This document shows positions 21,035 through 32,575 of a stretch of DNA of 64,000 nucleotides, piece after piece. Numbering within the stretch: position 1 is the stretch's first letter; every line of letters begins with the position of its first letter. The translations under genes were made by a program, and so were the position numbers. Origin of the DNA: Rheum nobile (taxonomy: Eukaryota > Streptophyta > Magnoliopsida > Caryophyllales > Polygonaceae); NCBI GenBank assembly GCA_027886185.1, contig WOAB01000864.1, forward strand, positions 1,922,001 through 1,986,000, given 5' to 3'. The notes beneath the pieces were generated by a model. That model was not told where the DNA came from and searched no databases. It was given only the letters and a program-made list of their open reading frames with translations.

Positions 21035-22720
21035 CTAGAAATCATGCCCGTGCTACGCACAGGAAAAGAATAATTTTAATTCTTTAAAAAATTTATAAAC
21101 ATTAATATTACAATTTGATTGATTAGCATGATATAAACTTGATCTAGTAGGAATTTCATCACCAAAAAATAAAGTTATGTTGGTAGAGATGTAAACTTGA
21201 TGAACATCATATATATAATTGCTTAATATTAGTTGTTATGAATATTAAAAAAAAATGTAAAAAGAATTTTGAAAAGAATTTTTGACGATGAAATTGTTCA
21301 TGTAAATTAAATAATATTTATGCACATTGTACTGAATTTTTAACAAATTCATGCCAATATCTAGAATTGTTGAACTTTGTAGAGGACTTGACTCCACCAC
21401 GTAAAAATTCCTCAATAAATGTCTATCTATATAACGAAAACATTATCTAAATTATATAGGATTAGCATTGGATATTTTTTAAAGGGGTTGTCGGAGGTTA
21501 TAGGAATATCTAAATATGAACAGATTGCAAAAATGCTATGACTTCATGAATATACTAAATAACATACCTTATATTATTACCACTCAAAATCTTATAAGAA
21601 AATGATCCTTCGTATTATAGAAAAATATCTCAAGGTTTTTTCGGTAATAATTATCAAAGGTAATATTTTTATGTCAGTTTTTTTTTCCTATTAACTCTAA
21701 TTTTCTATATATCTTTATATTTAAATTTAATTACATTTTTAAGGACATGAGGTAATCACTCTCTTTTTTTTTATATGGAGGTAATAAATCTCTACAAACA
21801 ATGATTAAAAGATAGGTTGTATATCTTTGACCCAACAAAAAGATAGGTTATATATTGCTTCACATAGTTTATTTTTCTAGGTTCACTAAATTATCAAATA
21901 GAGTTAGGGAAAAATGATAGAGAATCATTTGATCTCTAAGAGCATCCACAAAAGATGTTCTAGGGTTTCTCACTTATTACATTAGAAAAAAAAAAAATTA
22001 AAGCCTTTAATTATCTGAATGAGTTTCGTATTTGACATTCGAAGTCTCTACTGTAACTCTGCAAGAGACTTTCATTTGACAATAAGAAACTATTTTTCTG
22101 AATATTTCTAACACAAATTACTTTTTTTATTTTTGTTTGAGAAATCTCTGGAACCTCCTTTGTGGACGCTTTTTCTCTCTCGCTTTATTCTGATTCATTT
22201 TGAATCCGTATGTAGCCAGTAGTGATCCATTTTAGCAAAACACTTCACAATATATATCATCGTCCTTTTTAATACAAATCTTAACATTCTTCAAGAAAAT
22301 AGTATTTGAAAGGTGACTGTATTTTTTCAATATCAAATATCAAGAGTTATATAGAAATAGAAAAATTACATTGGATTAATAAAAAGAATTGCATAGTAAG
22401 GTATTGTTGTTGCATTTATAGATTTTACTCTTAAGAAATTGGAATCAATCTTCATTTGACACTTGCTTTATTTTTCTTTACATATGTTTCATTCTTCACA
22501 TCTATGTGAGACTTGTAAATTGTCTAAAATTTGACACAAACCTAGTACCTTGTGCTATGAAACTAATCATTTTTCCATAAACCAAAATTTAATTATAAAC
22601 TAAAAGATATTATTAAAAATAATCTATTGATATGAATGGATGTTTAATGTATGTGTTTGCTTCAGTATCATCCTTCAAGTAATAGATGTTTCAAAAAATA
22701 TTACAATATATAGTAGAAGA
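21035..22720 (-). mobile_element. candidate Helitron (3' end supported, 5' end tentative)
   Basis: On the minus strand a GC-rich hairpin (CCTGTGCGTAGCACGGG, 21047-21063) lies 8 bases before CTAG at 21035-21038, followed by T. This is the classic Helitron 3' end: hairpin, then CTRR, inserted between A and T. A possible 5' end starting TCTTCTACTATATATTG lies at 22720, also between A and T. No Rep/helicase frame is present, so it would be non-autonomous. Only the 3' end is well supported. Confidence 0.45.
21938..22172. mobile_element. possible MITE with AGCATCCACA-type terminal repeats
   Basis: Left end AAGAGCATCCACAAAAG is approximately the inverse of the right end CTTTGTGGACGCTTTT. The flanks share tctct, but the ends and target duplication are uncertain. 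Non-coding. Confidence 0.35.
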
Positions 22721-23136
22721 TCATTATATGTGAAAAATAATAATAAAAAGTACATTTGAAATGTGAATGTGTACGAATGATGAATTTCATCATGGTCGGC
22801 CTACCATGCATGTCCATTGAAGATTTGCTTCAATAATAGTAACGATCTAACATACATAATTTTTATATAATGGTTGTCCTAGCCTGTGTTAATATTTGTT
22901 TTATGCATATAGTGGTGTTTTATTTCCCAAATGAGTTTAATTGATACTTTTTCATATTCTTTATATAATGGGTGTTATTTCCTGTTTGCAACGATTTCTA
23001 AATAAATAGTGTGATTTTTAAATTTAAGTTCTTATTAATTTAATATGATCATATTGTAACTTTTTAAATATATGTTTTTTAAGCAAATCATTTTATAATA
23101 CGATAAAAATAGACCGAATGGCAAAAAGTAGCAGAT
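22721..23136. other. AT-rich intergenic DNA
   Basis: No gene, RNA or clear repeat seen. Confidence 0.4.
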
Positions 23137-23357
23137 TTCAATAGCCCATTTGCAGAAATATTACCTTTTGAAAAGAATAGCAAAAATGCCATAAAGTTGC
23201 ATAACTTTATTTTTAGGAAAAAATAAATTCATATTTGCTTTTATCTTTTCTTTTGATAAAAACTCTACTTTTAATAACTGTTAATTACTTCTTAACATTT
23301 GATAATAGGGTTTAGTCTTCTCCCCCACATATACCCCTCACCTTCCCCTCAGCTCCA

Positions 23358-23747
23358 ATGGTGGCAGCATCGGCATCAAAAGCAGAGGCTTCTCGGAGCA
23401 TCCTCAACACCTCCCGCCTTCGAGCACGCCTTCCCTCTGCCTTCGATCCGTCTCGAGTCGCCGCTGCCTCTACAGTTTTTCTGCGTCTTCTTCATGCTCG
23501 ACTCGCGTCCTGGTGTTCTTCGTGCTCCTCCGGCGACCAGCCTCCATCGCTCCGCGTTGCTCGCCTCCCCTCCCACCTTCGAGCCCGCCTCCCCTCTGCC
23601 TTCGACTCGGCTCGAGTCGCCGCTGCCTCCATAGTTTTGTTGCTCGGCTCCCGTCCGCCACCTCGCCTCCACCGCCTTCGAGCCCGGTGGTCCTCTGAAC
23701 CAGACGACGTCGACCGACGCCTCTTCGTTCTATATTTCAAATTTTAG
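23358..23747 (+). pseudogene. GC-rich coding-like block with internal duplication
   Basis: A 129-codon frame rich in Ser, Ala, Arg and Leu lies in a sharply GC-rich block within AT-rich DNA. It contains a duplication about 166 bp apart: the phrase CTCTGCCTTCGA, followed shortly by CTCGAGTCGCCGCTGCCTC, occurs near 23431 and 23597. Composition resembles a plastid or mitochondrial targeting peptide, but I recognise no protein. Possibly a captured first exon. Confidence 0.3.
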
Positions 23748-23942
23748 GGACTATAAATTTGTTTACAATTTCAATTTAGGGATTTGGGAATTTGATTTAG
23801 GGATTTCATTTAGGAATTTAGGGATTCAATTTATGGATTTAGAGAGGAGAACAAACTTGTAAGTTTAATTAAGAATGATGAAGGAATTAAGCTTGGGTTT
23901 TGACTTTGTGGCTCAATTCTTGTATATGCATCACCAGTTGAG

Positions 23943-24056
23943 AGCCTTGCACCTGCAGTTGCACTTACCGCCAATGCTCTTAAGCACTTAAATAAGATGA
24001 GATCTGAGCGAAGTGAGGACTTGTGTTTGAGGATTGGTGTGAAACAGGGAGGATGC
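23943..24056 (+). pseudogene. captured exon of a chloroplast-type IscA/SufA Fe-S assembly protein
   Basis: Thirty-eight codons read SLAPAVALTANALKHLNKMR and then SERSEDLCLRIGVKQGGC before a stop at 24057. This matches the start of the A-type Fe-S carrier domain of plant plastid IscA/SufA, where GVKQGGCSG contains the first conserved cysteine. The rest of the domain and the C-terminal CGCG motif are absent. An AG acceptor-like sequence precedes the exon (CATCACCAG). It is therefore an isolated exon fragment, most simply explained as transduplication by the surrounding element. It is not functional. Confidence 0.75.
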
Positions 24057-24424
24057 TGAAGCATTCCAGGATTTACATTAGACAGCACTAATTAATTTTG
24101 GAGAAAACTCCATGCAAGCAAAAGGAGGCAACTGAAATCATGAGGCGATATTTGTTCTTCGTTTACAACTAAACTATATACAAAGGGATTCACAACTCTG
24201 AAGAACCACAAATCAGGTTTTATTACAAGTACAACATATATTGGAAACTTGAACCTCACATGAAATTGGAAATTTTGCAACTAAATGCCGCGATAAGGTC
24301 AAAAGAACCCCTCAAATTCATTTCCGGTTCTACAAAGAGTAGATTCAGTGATAAGCAAACTATATACAAAGGGATTCACAATGGGCTCTTTTAAGTAGCT
24401 CGTTGGTTAGTCGAACGACAACCC

Positions 24425-24852
24425 CATGTAGCAAGGGCGGTGTTGTTGGGTTTGTGATGCTGTAAGGTTTCTCCAAAGATAGGTCGCAGAGTCTAGGATC
24501 TTCCACCGACGTTGAAAAAGAGCTTCAAAGAGGCATTGTTACCGGTTTTCTATGCACAACGCGGGCCGATACGGAAGTGATTCGATGTCGTTCAGAGGTG
24601 ATTTTAAATGATTCAAGAGTCGGGTTTAAGTAACTTGAGCATGCCGAAGACGATGGTGTGGTCAGATTTTGAATTTAATGAATCGAGAGGTATTTTTCTT
24701 GGGGTCGAACAAGGCTTGGTGGTGATGTATATAGACGATGAACAAGGTACTTTAAAACTTCATAACATTATGTACTTTATCAGACCGCATGTGTATGAAG
24801 TCAGGCCACATTTAAACGAAGTCAGGTCAATGCTCTGTTATATCACAAAATT
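24425..24852 (+). repeat. unclassified repeat, copy 1
   Basis: About 430 bp closely matching 25943-26345 in the same orientation. Part of it matches 25029-25168 in inverted orientation. It ends in short repeats of a CGAAGTCAGGCCACATTTA-like phrase. No known family recognised. Confidence 0.8.
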
Positions 24853-25028
24853 TAAAATGTTAGCCGATTTTAAATATCAGAGCAATATTCACTTTAGTTC
24901 TATCAATATGCACTCATTCCTTTTGTGAAGTTTGTTATATCCTTCAAACTTTGTTATATCCTTCAAACTTTAGTTATATCAATATGCACTAATTCCTTTT
25001 GAATTGTGAGTTAATTATACACCTTTTG

Positions 25029-25168
25029 ATTCATTAAATTCAAAATCTGACCACACCATCGTCTTCGCCATGCTCAAGTTACTTAAACCCGCCTCTTGAA
25101 TCATTTGAAATCATCTCCAAACGACATCGAATCACCTCCGTATCGGCCCGGTTTGTGCATGGAAAACC
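25029..25168 (-). repeat. unclassified repeat, inverted partial copy
   Basis: Reverse complement of the middle of the copies at 24425 and 25943, covering the stretch from the GGGCCGATACGG phrase to GAATTTAATGAATC. Confidence 0.8.
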
Positions 25169-25249
25169 TAAAATCTTAAATCATATATCACAAAATTTCA
25201 AATGTTAGCTAATTTCAAATTTCAGAGCAATATTCACTTTATCATGCCA

Positions 25250-25560
25250 CAATTATTCGTAGTCAGGTCAATGCTTTGTTATGAAATAAAAGACCATTGA
25301 CCCGACTTAATATACATGTGACCTGACTTCGTATAAATGTGGGCTGACAAAGTACATAATGCTCTGTTATGTAACATTTGAAATTATGTGATATAACAGA
25401 GCATTGACCTGACTTTGTATAAATATGACCTGAATTCGTATAAATATGGCCTGACAAATTACAACATTTGAAATTATGTGATATAACAGAGCATTTACGA
25501 AAATAAAGTTTTAAATGTTAGTCGGTTTTAAATGTCAGAGCAATATTCATTTTATCAGAC
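25250..25560. repeat. array of short phrases in both orientations
   Basis: Repeated, mostly inverted copies of a CGAAGTCAGG..CACATTTATA phrase of about 20-24 bp alternate with ATGCTCTGTTATAT/ATATAACAGAGCAT. Similar phrases end both direct copies of the larger repeat. Confidence 0.65.
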
Positions 25561-25942
25561 CACATTTATACCGAGGCACTGAAGAGTGTACAAGAAAGTC
25601 TAATATATAATAAGGTTGATTTAGCAATTCGAATCTTTTAGAAAAGCATCGAAAACAGACGAAACATAGCACACAGAATCAGTTGCTAACACACTGTAAA
25701 TTCGAATCTTGTAGTGAACGATGTAGAAGCGGCGGGACAGTGTGTTCCTTGTCTTAAGCATAACCACTTTTATACTAGAACCTGCCTAGTTAAGAATGAT
25801 GTTCTCTTATAAAGATTAGAACACATATTAAATAGTAAACATGTGAAAACAAGTAGCAATTTTTAAAGTTTGCTGTATAGATCACTTCGATCAGAACACG
25901 GAAGAAAAAAACCAACTAAAATAAGAGAGTATTATTCCACCT

Positions 25943-26345
25943 CATGTAGCAAGGGCGGTGTTGTTGGGTTTGTGACGCTGCAAGGTTTCTCCGAAGATAG
26001 GTCGCGGAGTCTAGGATCTTCAAAGTGGAATAGTTATCGGTTTTCTATGCGCAACGCGGGCCGATACGGAGGTGATTCGATGTCGTTCGGAGGTGATTTT
26101 AAATGATTCAAGAGTCGGGTTTAAGTAACTTGAGCATGGCAAAGACGATGGCGTGGTCAGATTTTGAATTTAATGAATCGAGATGTGTTTTTCTTAGGGT
26201 CGAACAAGGCTTGGTGGTGATGTATATAAGCGATGAACAAGGTACTTTAAAACTTCAGAGCATTATGTACTTTATCAGACCACGTGTGTACGAAGTCAGA
26301 CCACATTTATACGAAGTAAGGACAATGCTCTGTTATATCATAAAA
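25943..26345 (+). repeat. unclassified repeat, copy 2
   Basis: Second direct copy of 24425-24852, with substitutions and a shorter middle section. Confidence 0.8.
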
Positions 26346-26559
26346 CATCAGAGCATTAGGGTCGAACCGTTTACTGTTCATCCTCCTCCTCCAAACAGCC
26401 CAAGCTCTCGGCGAGCACCATCATGGCTGTCATAGGCCGATTTCAATCCCGTTTTTGCCGCATTTTGTTCAATCAACCCATGGGCTTCGAAGATATGATC
26501 TTGATGCGTAAAATATTTGTGGAATCAGAAGGTTTATATCGCGAATAAAATCGAATTTC

Positions 26560-26990
26560 ACTCTCAATCTCATGAACCCTAGAAATCCCGCCGCGACTGT
26601 TCCTTGTGCAATTTCGGCCACCACCGAGCTTCGCCGCCGCAATTGCCACCACCATTAGTTGTGCCCTTGCGTCCCCTTGGAAAGCCCTCTTGTCCCGATG
26701 TCGGAGCTTCACCGACGAGCCCTAATTTGGCCCTTGAACAACCGGTGTCGTTACGAGCGTCGACAACTTCTTAGGAGGAACTCCAGCCGTCCGTACGACG
26801 TCGAGGAGGCAGTGGGAGAAGGAGGTGCACGCCGGGTCCCGGAAGGGGGGCGGGAGAGGAGCTCGTAGTCGTCGATGGAGCGGTGGAGGAGGTTGTCCCG
26901 GAGTCCAGGGAGGGTTTGGGAGACGGTGGTTTTGCAAATGTCGGAGGAAGTGGGAAGAAGAGGAGAGGAGGAAGAGGGAGACTAGTAAAA
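26560..26990 (-). pseudogene. GC-rich coding-like block at the right end of the Pack-MULE candidate
   Basis: A GC-rich island read best on the minus strand, starting with a CT-rich leader after the right terminal repeat. It encodes Pro/Arg/Leu-rich short frames (such as the 71 codons ending at 26722). I do not recognise a protein. It mirrors the position of the block at 23358-23747 at the other end. Confidence 0.3.
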
Positions 26991-27207
26991 TTGTGAGATT
27001 TGGGATTAATTAGGTTAGATTATAGGATTAAGATTTTATTTTACCTTTTACTTTTAGAAATTTCAATGCTTTATCTGACATTTACATTTAAGAGAAAAGA
27101 TAAATTAAACCCTTATTAATTGCAAGAATCCAACAAATCTGGTAGTTTTGCAATAATTTTGAAAATCTTGGATTTTTGCAAGTTGCTTTAGCAAATCTGG
27201 TATATTT

Positions 27208-27988
27208 GCTAATGGGCCTAAAAAATATAGATATGGAAAAAGTACTAATATAATAAAATAGTATTTGATATTGTAACAAATTTATTATTTTTATAAGGAA
27301 TATGTGTTACAAAATTAATTGACATTAATTATTTTGTTATCTCATCATCAATTCTACATTTTTTAATTACTGTAATTTTATTTAATGTTTTCTATGTGCG
27401 ATCTTTTAATAAAGTAAGTAAAAAATAATTAAAATTGCTAAATTATCGAAATATTCTTATAATATATATATATATATAATTTAACATGGGAAACATCATG
27501 ATATAGTAAAATATTTTTATAGACAAACAAAAAAAATAGGAAAAAAGGAATATGTATATTTGATCACTTTCTATATAGAAAGTGCATACTACAATTCAAG
27601 CAATCCCAAAAACATCAAATTTGCTAAATACAGTTTAGCATGTATTAACTGTTTATTACAATTCAATCAAACATACATTATATCTAATCTATTAACAAAT
27701 TCAACATGAATATGTCAAGACAATATAAAGTTATTATAAGTAAATTAGTTTCCATGAACACTAATCAAAAGACACATATACACCATTTTTTTTATATAAT
27801 TAGAATTTAAACTGATTCTTCTTTCTTTAAAAATGTATGAAGTCCTTTAGATGTGCTCTTGAAATCAAATTTTCTTTGTCTTTTTTGAACTCATATCTTC
27901 TTCGTGTTAGATCTGCTTCACATTTGGCCACGTTTCGATCAACTTCTTTTTCCTAAATAAAGTTTATTGACAAATTCAACAAATAGCA
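27208..27988. other. AT-rich intergenic DNA
   Basis: Low-complexity AT-rich sequence with a short (TA)n run near 27470. No gene seen. Confidence 0.4.
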
Positions 27989-27998
27989 ATATAATATA

Positions 27999-28577
27999 GA
28001 TTTGGGTTCCCGTGCGAAATAGGCTTCTCGTGCGAAATGCGAAGCAATCTCGGCCGTACGTTTTTTTTTTTTTTTGGTCAACAACTTTTTCTTTTTCTTT
28101 TTCATTTTCGTCCCGTGATCATTCTGGAAAAGCCTATATAGAAGGTTCACGAATAAGCACTAGATGTTCATTTATTTGTACATTCACGTTCATAAATAAG
28201 CACTGAATGTTCAAAGACATGTGTTGGAACATGATCATGTTATATGTGAACTTATACGGCACATACAATGAACATATAGTACTTATATGTGAACGTTAAT
28301 AATTGTCTATTCCAGAACGATCAGAGACAATAAATAAATAAAAAATAAAAAAATTTGTTGACCGGAAAAAAAAATCGCCATATTTACGGTTATGCCACCG
28401 CGTCACTATTCACTATCCCTCCCTTTTTTTAATAGTACAGTGCCCTTGAATATTACCCCCAAGATAATGAACATTACCGCTCAGAAAATGAACATGTGGT
28501 GTCTATTTATGAACTCGAATGAACGCAACCGCTTCACATTTCGCACGGTAAGCATATTTCGCACGTGAAACGGACTC
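27999..28577. mobile_element. 579-bp MITE, probably Mutator-derived
   Basis: Terminal inverted repeats of about 47 bp, each containing two copies of GTGCGAAAT separated by about 17 bp. A perfect 10-bp duplication, atataatata, flanks it at 27989-27998 and 28578-28587. A 9-10 bp duplication and long inverted repeats suggest a Mutator-like family. The inside is non-coding, with inverted GGTCAACAA phrases and several GAACAT/ATGTTC motifs. Confidence 0.85.
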
Positions 28578-28587
28578 ATATAATATA

Positions 28588-29871
28588 AAACCTTTTTACG
28601 CATTAACTAATTTTCCAAAATACTAAATGAAACATATACATTATATATTGCTTGTGAAACTAAAATTTATACATTATATAGTGCTTACTCGAGCTCTCCA
28701 TTTTGTTGTTGGCTTACTACATGTGACAACTCCTCTTTTTCTTAATTTCTTGAGCTTTTGCAATTCAAAGCATCAAACTTTCTTTCCTAGTATTCCTCCT
28801 TTCTATTTGAAGGAAAAAAGTACGGTGAATGTAAAAGGTTGGCTAATGCAATTTAAGCGATTAATTGTTGCTACTTAATGTATTAAGTCAATTTCAAGCT
28901 GTTTCACTTTTACAAATCTCCCCTCATTCACCAAAATTTGAAAATGGTTCACCGACTGATTGGATCGCGCGATTAAGGATAAGAAGAGAATATATGTATT
29001 TTTAATTTTTATGAATAATAATTTGTTTATCTCAATTACAACACTAACATCATTTTATTGTATTTACACATCACTTTCTATGCAATTGGTATGATATTTC
29101 ATCACACATTCATTTAACCATGCTAAAAATACAATACATAAAAACTGAACTCAACACCTATAATTGTGAAACATGACCATAAATAACCATTGACTTAAAG
29201 CTTATTTTATATCTTTAAAGATATAGATAGAAATATTATATACGTTTATAGATTGAGTATGCAACTATTTTAGGTTATATAATTGGTTTTTCATTTATAT
29301 TTTGAATGCTAATTGTGTATCACAAATTTATAAGTTTACTGCATGGTGCATTCATTGCTAAATAAATATTACATACGTTTACAAATTGAAGATGTAACTA
29401 TTTTATGTTATTCATTGTTAATTGGATAATTTGTTTACTCTATAGATTATAAAAAGTCATTCAATTGTGATGCGTACATTAAATTGAGGGGCATTAATTG
29501 GACATTTTGTCTACTTTATATATTTATAGATAGATTCAGCTTTTATAAATTCAACCTTTTCATTCTTTTTTAACTAATTACTTTTAATTTTCTTTTATTT
29601 TAACGAAAATCATTCACCTTCGTCTCTTCCAAGGACACCATGCCATTTCCGACCACCTGTGCTTTTTATCTCTGCCAGCGGCAAATTTGAGATTGGCTTC
29701 AAAATTGAAATGAGATACAAAAAAAATTGAGATTGTTTTTTGCAGTGCACCTCAGAATTAACTAACAGTCCTAAATCTTTTATAAGATTACATCCCCATT
29801 TTAATCGAGAAAGAAAAACAAATCAACTAATGATAGCATAATCTAGATGCGGAATTCTGAAAGCAAGATAA
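28588..29871. other. AT-rich intergenic DNA with a diverged tandem duplication
   Basis: No gene seen. A diverged ~136-bp tandem duplication lies near 29232-29450, based on TACGTTTAYARATTGARKATG. Confidence 0.45.
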
Positions 29872-30091
29872 AAAAATCAACGGAAATTTCGTATGGTACC
29901 CTCCAATTTAAGTAAATTTCGCAAAATACCCACAGGTATGATAAATTTTGCATAATACCCTTAAGTTTCTAACGCATTTTGCCAAATGCCTAGTCATCCA
30001 CCCTCCGCTAATGAAACGTTACACTTATCTAAAAAAGCAAAACAAAATTCAGAATTCAACCTAAGAGAGAAACACGCCTCCTTGAGGAGAC

Positions 30092-30418
30092 TTAGAGGAA
30101 GAGACCCAACCAAGGCTGGGTGGTGGTTGTCTGGATGAGGATTTCGTTGACCGTTGGGCGTTGGAAGAGTTCGTAAGTAGATGAGAGACAGAGACCCAAG
30201 ACCAAGAGGAGGCTAAAAGAGTTTGTCAAGTTGGGTGGTGAGCTAGTGGCGAAGATGACGGTTGAGGTGGCGGCGACGAAGGTGCTGGTGGCGACGAAGT
30301 TGCCGGTGGAGACGAGGGTGACGATGCTGCGTTCAAGTATGTCTTGCACAAGTTCAGTTCTGAATTTGGGTTTTGCAATTTTAGGGTTAGAATGGAAATT
30401 GAAATTTAGGGCTTTCAA
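30092..30418 (-). other. gene-like frame near the left end of the Mutator-like element
   Basis: A 108-codon frame rich in Thr, Ser and Ala, followed downstream by a block of GATTTAGGGTTT-type leader sequence. No protein recognised. It may be captured coding or leader sequence, or chance. Confidence 0.2.
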
Positions 30419-30895
30419 ATTTGATCGAGGGATTTTGTGGATATTTATTAAAATTGAAATTGGCTAAAGTAAATTTGAGGATTTTGATTGAAATTGAGAT
30501 TTAGGGTTTGTGGACTTTGAACGAGATTGAAAATTAGGGTTATAATTGAATTGGTCTAGGGTTATTTGAACTTGATTTAGGGTTGGTATTGCAATGTAGA
30601 TGCTAATTAATTTATGGAAAATAATCTAATTTAGACTTATAATTTTGAATGAAATTAAAAATTAGGGTTATAATCAAATTGATTTATGGTTATTCGAACT
30701 TGATTTAGAGTCATAATTAGGGTTAGTATTGATTTAGGGTTGATGTTGCATCATCAATTTGTCAAATGGACAATTCAATTATACTATAGGGTTTATCTTT
30801 TCTATGCTCGCCAATCATCACCTCTTGTTTTTTACATAGTTATATTATATAAGGATGCATGAAATTACCTTGGTTTAGACTTTGCATGCGTCAAA

Positions 30896-30962
30896 GCTTA
30901 TTAGCTCAAATGATAGAGCATGTGTTTATGTACAAGATATGGGTTCGACTCCTACATAAGCT
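30896..30962 (+). other. tRNA-like sequence
   Basis: 67 nt with paired ends (GCTTAT / ATAAGC), a D-arm-like GCTCAAATGATAGAGC that matches box A, and GGGTTCGACTCC that matches box B and the T-arm. The anticodon arm does not fold well and the molecule is a few bases short, so a working tRNA is unlikely. It is clearly homologous to 32509-32575 on the other strand. Confidence 0.55.
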
Positions 30963-31810
30963 AACACCAAGATTAGCTCAAACGAAGGTCTGCATTACAA
31001 ACTAGGCATCAATATCATGGAGATGTACATTGTCACTCTTTTACCAACTGAATTTCAGAACATGAGAAAAAAAGGCCTAAAAGTTTGTTAGGGATAAAAC
31101 TTACAATTAGTGTTGCAAGGATGTCTCCAATTAGTGCCATGATCAGAGTTGCCTTATTAACCGTCAAGATCTTGATTAGTAAACATGATTGATTAGGTAA
31201 TAAGATCAAAGCTTTTAATTATGTGGTATTACCAAAGTATTGATTGATGAGTAGAAAGACTACCAACGGGTAAGATTGGTTACATCAAGAATCAGAACAC
31301 ACAAACTCTTATGTAATAATGATATCAATTTTCTCTAGTGATTAGAAAGGAGAAGATTTTATCCTCAATGCAAGGAGCATTGTCAGGCCACTAAAAAATT
31401 GGATCTCTGGAATTGATGACCTTGATCTTGTCATGTACACCGCCAGTAAGGATGCCAACACTCTTGTCGTTACATGGTTTATGCAATAAGCAATCATTAT
31501 GGAAGCTTGGGAGGTGGTCACTCTGCTTTTCTCCATGTAAGTGGTGCCAATGATTTTTGCAATTCCTAATGTCCATGACTCTATGGTCCTTGGTATGTAT
31601 TACCTGCAAAAGAAATGTCATGCCAATGATTTTTCTTAAACCATTTTCTGGAGGTTATTGTATTAGGATTTGCCAATGGCTTTCGAAGAGAGTTTTTTTC
31701 CACTTAGTGGAAGTTTAGGAGGATTAATAAGGAACCACAATGTTGAATGATGTTTAGAAAGTTTCAGTATATATTACAATGGCATACTATCTTACCTTCT
31801 TGCAGTTTGC

Positions 31811-31899
31811 ATTTTTCAGTTTCTTTATATTTTTCTGTTCATATTAATGAATGTAATTTTTCAGTTTCTTTATATTTTTTGTTCATGCTAATGAATGTA
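31811..31899 (+). repeat. 45-bp tandem duplication
   Basis: Two adjacent copies (31811-31855 and 31856-31899) of a T-rich unit beginning ATTTTTCAGTTTCTTTATAT, differing by one gap and a few substitutions. Confidence 0.9.
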
Positions 31900-32508
31900 T
31901 GGTCCTGAGAGTGTTACTCTATCACTTGTCTATAAGATATGGCTTTAAGGGTTTAAGATTATAGAATTAATTACACAATATCCTTCAACTACCTATGCGG
32001 AAAATGTTAGAAGTTCTGTATACTCTTAAACCTAGGTCTAAGTTTTATGCCATGGAGAGCAGTGTTAAGTGTGAATGCTCCAAGAATATATGATTGGAGA
32101 CCTGAAATTATGAGATCAAGCTTAGATCTCAAAGCTAGACTGTAGGAAGCACAACAAGTGTTAGATATGGTTAAATAGATCTTGTTAGAAGCGAGTGTCG
32201 ATCTAGACATGTCCTAAGAGACGATGGGAAATAGATGCCAAATTTTCGCCCATCATGACGATGAACTCTATAGAAATGCCCTATAAAAGAAAAGTTGTGT
32301 TGCCTTATTCATGTGCTATCGGATAATAGGACTAGTTAACTAGGAAATGGGATTGAAACTTAAAAGGATATATATACCACTTACATATAATGATGTGTTT
32401 AGGATGTTATGCATTCATGATTAAGCCAAAGTGTCTGATAGATCCATTTTAGTCTTTATTGTAGAGAAAAGAAAGAAAGAGTTTCTTCAACTATCGAGGA
32501 AAAGACCA

Positions 32509-32575
32509 GCCTATGTGGGAGTCGAACTCACATCATGTGCTTAAGCACATCACTTTACCATTTGAGCTAATAGGC
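32509..32575 (-). other. tRNA-like sequence, inverted relative to the first
   Basis: 67 nt on the minus strand with paired ends GCCTAT / ATAGGC, GCTCAAATGGTAAAG, a self-complementary middle ATGTGCTTAAGCACAT and GAGTTCGACTCC. Compared with 30896-30962, the third acceptor pair is C:G here and T:A there, a compensatory difference. Confidence 0.55.

Larger units (their letters stand above)
23137..27207. mobile_element. putative Pack-MULE-like element carrying gene fragments
   Basis: The outer ends are roughly inverted: AGCCCATTTGCAGAAATATTA at the left and, reading inward from the right, GGCCCATTAGCAAATATACC. Both are followed by similar AT-rich phrases containing AGCAAAAATNCC, then a CT-rich stretch, then a GC-rich coding-like block. 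Mutator-like elements with captured gene pieces have this architecture. An exon of an Fe-S assembly gene lies inside. No matching 9-bp target duplication was found, so it may instead be two partial elements, and the middle holds an unrelated-looking repeat (24425-26345). Confidence 0.4.

Noticed and set aside
24608..24928. 106-codon frame, with a similar 110-codon frame at 26103, suggesting a duplicated gene
   Set aside because: Both frames fall in the direct copies of a repeat, differ at many non-conservative sites, contain repeat phrases and match no known domain.
25250..25560. CRISPR-like array of short repeats
   Set aside because: Repeats are diverged, in both orientations and irregularly spaced, and the sequence is plant nuclear DNA.
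30896..30962. Functional tRNA gene
   Set aside because: It has boxes A and B but a poor anticodon arm and shortened length, and it sits with an inverted partner inside a transposon.
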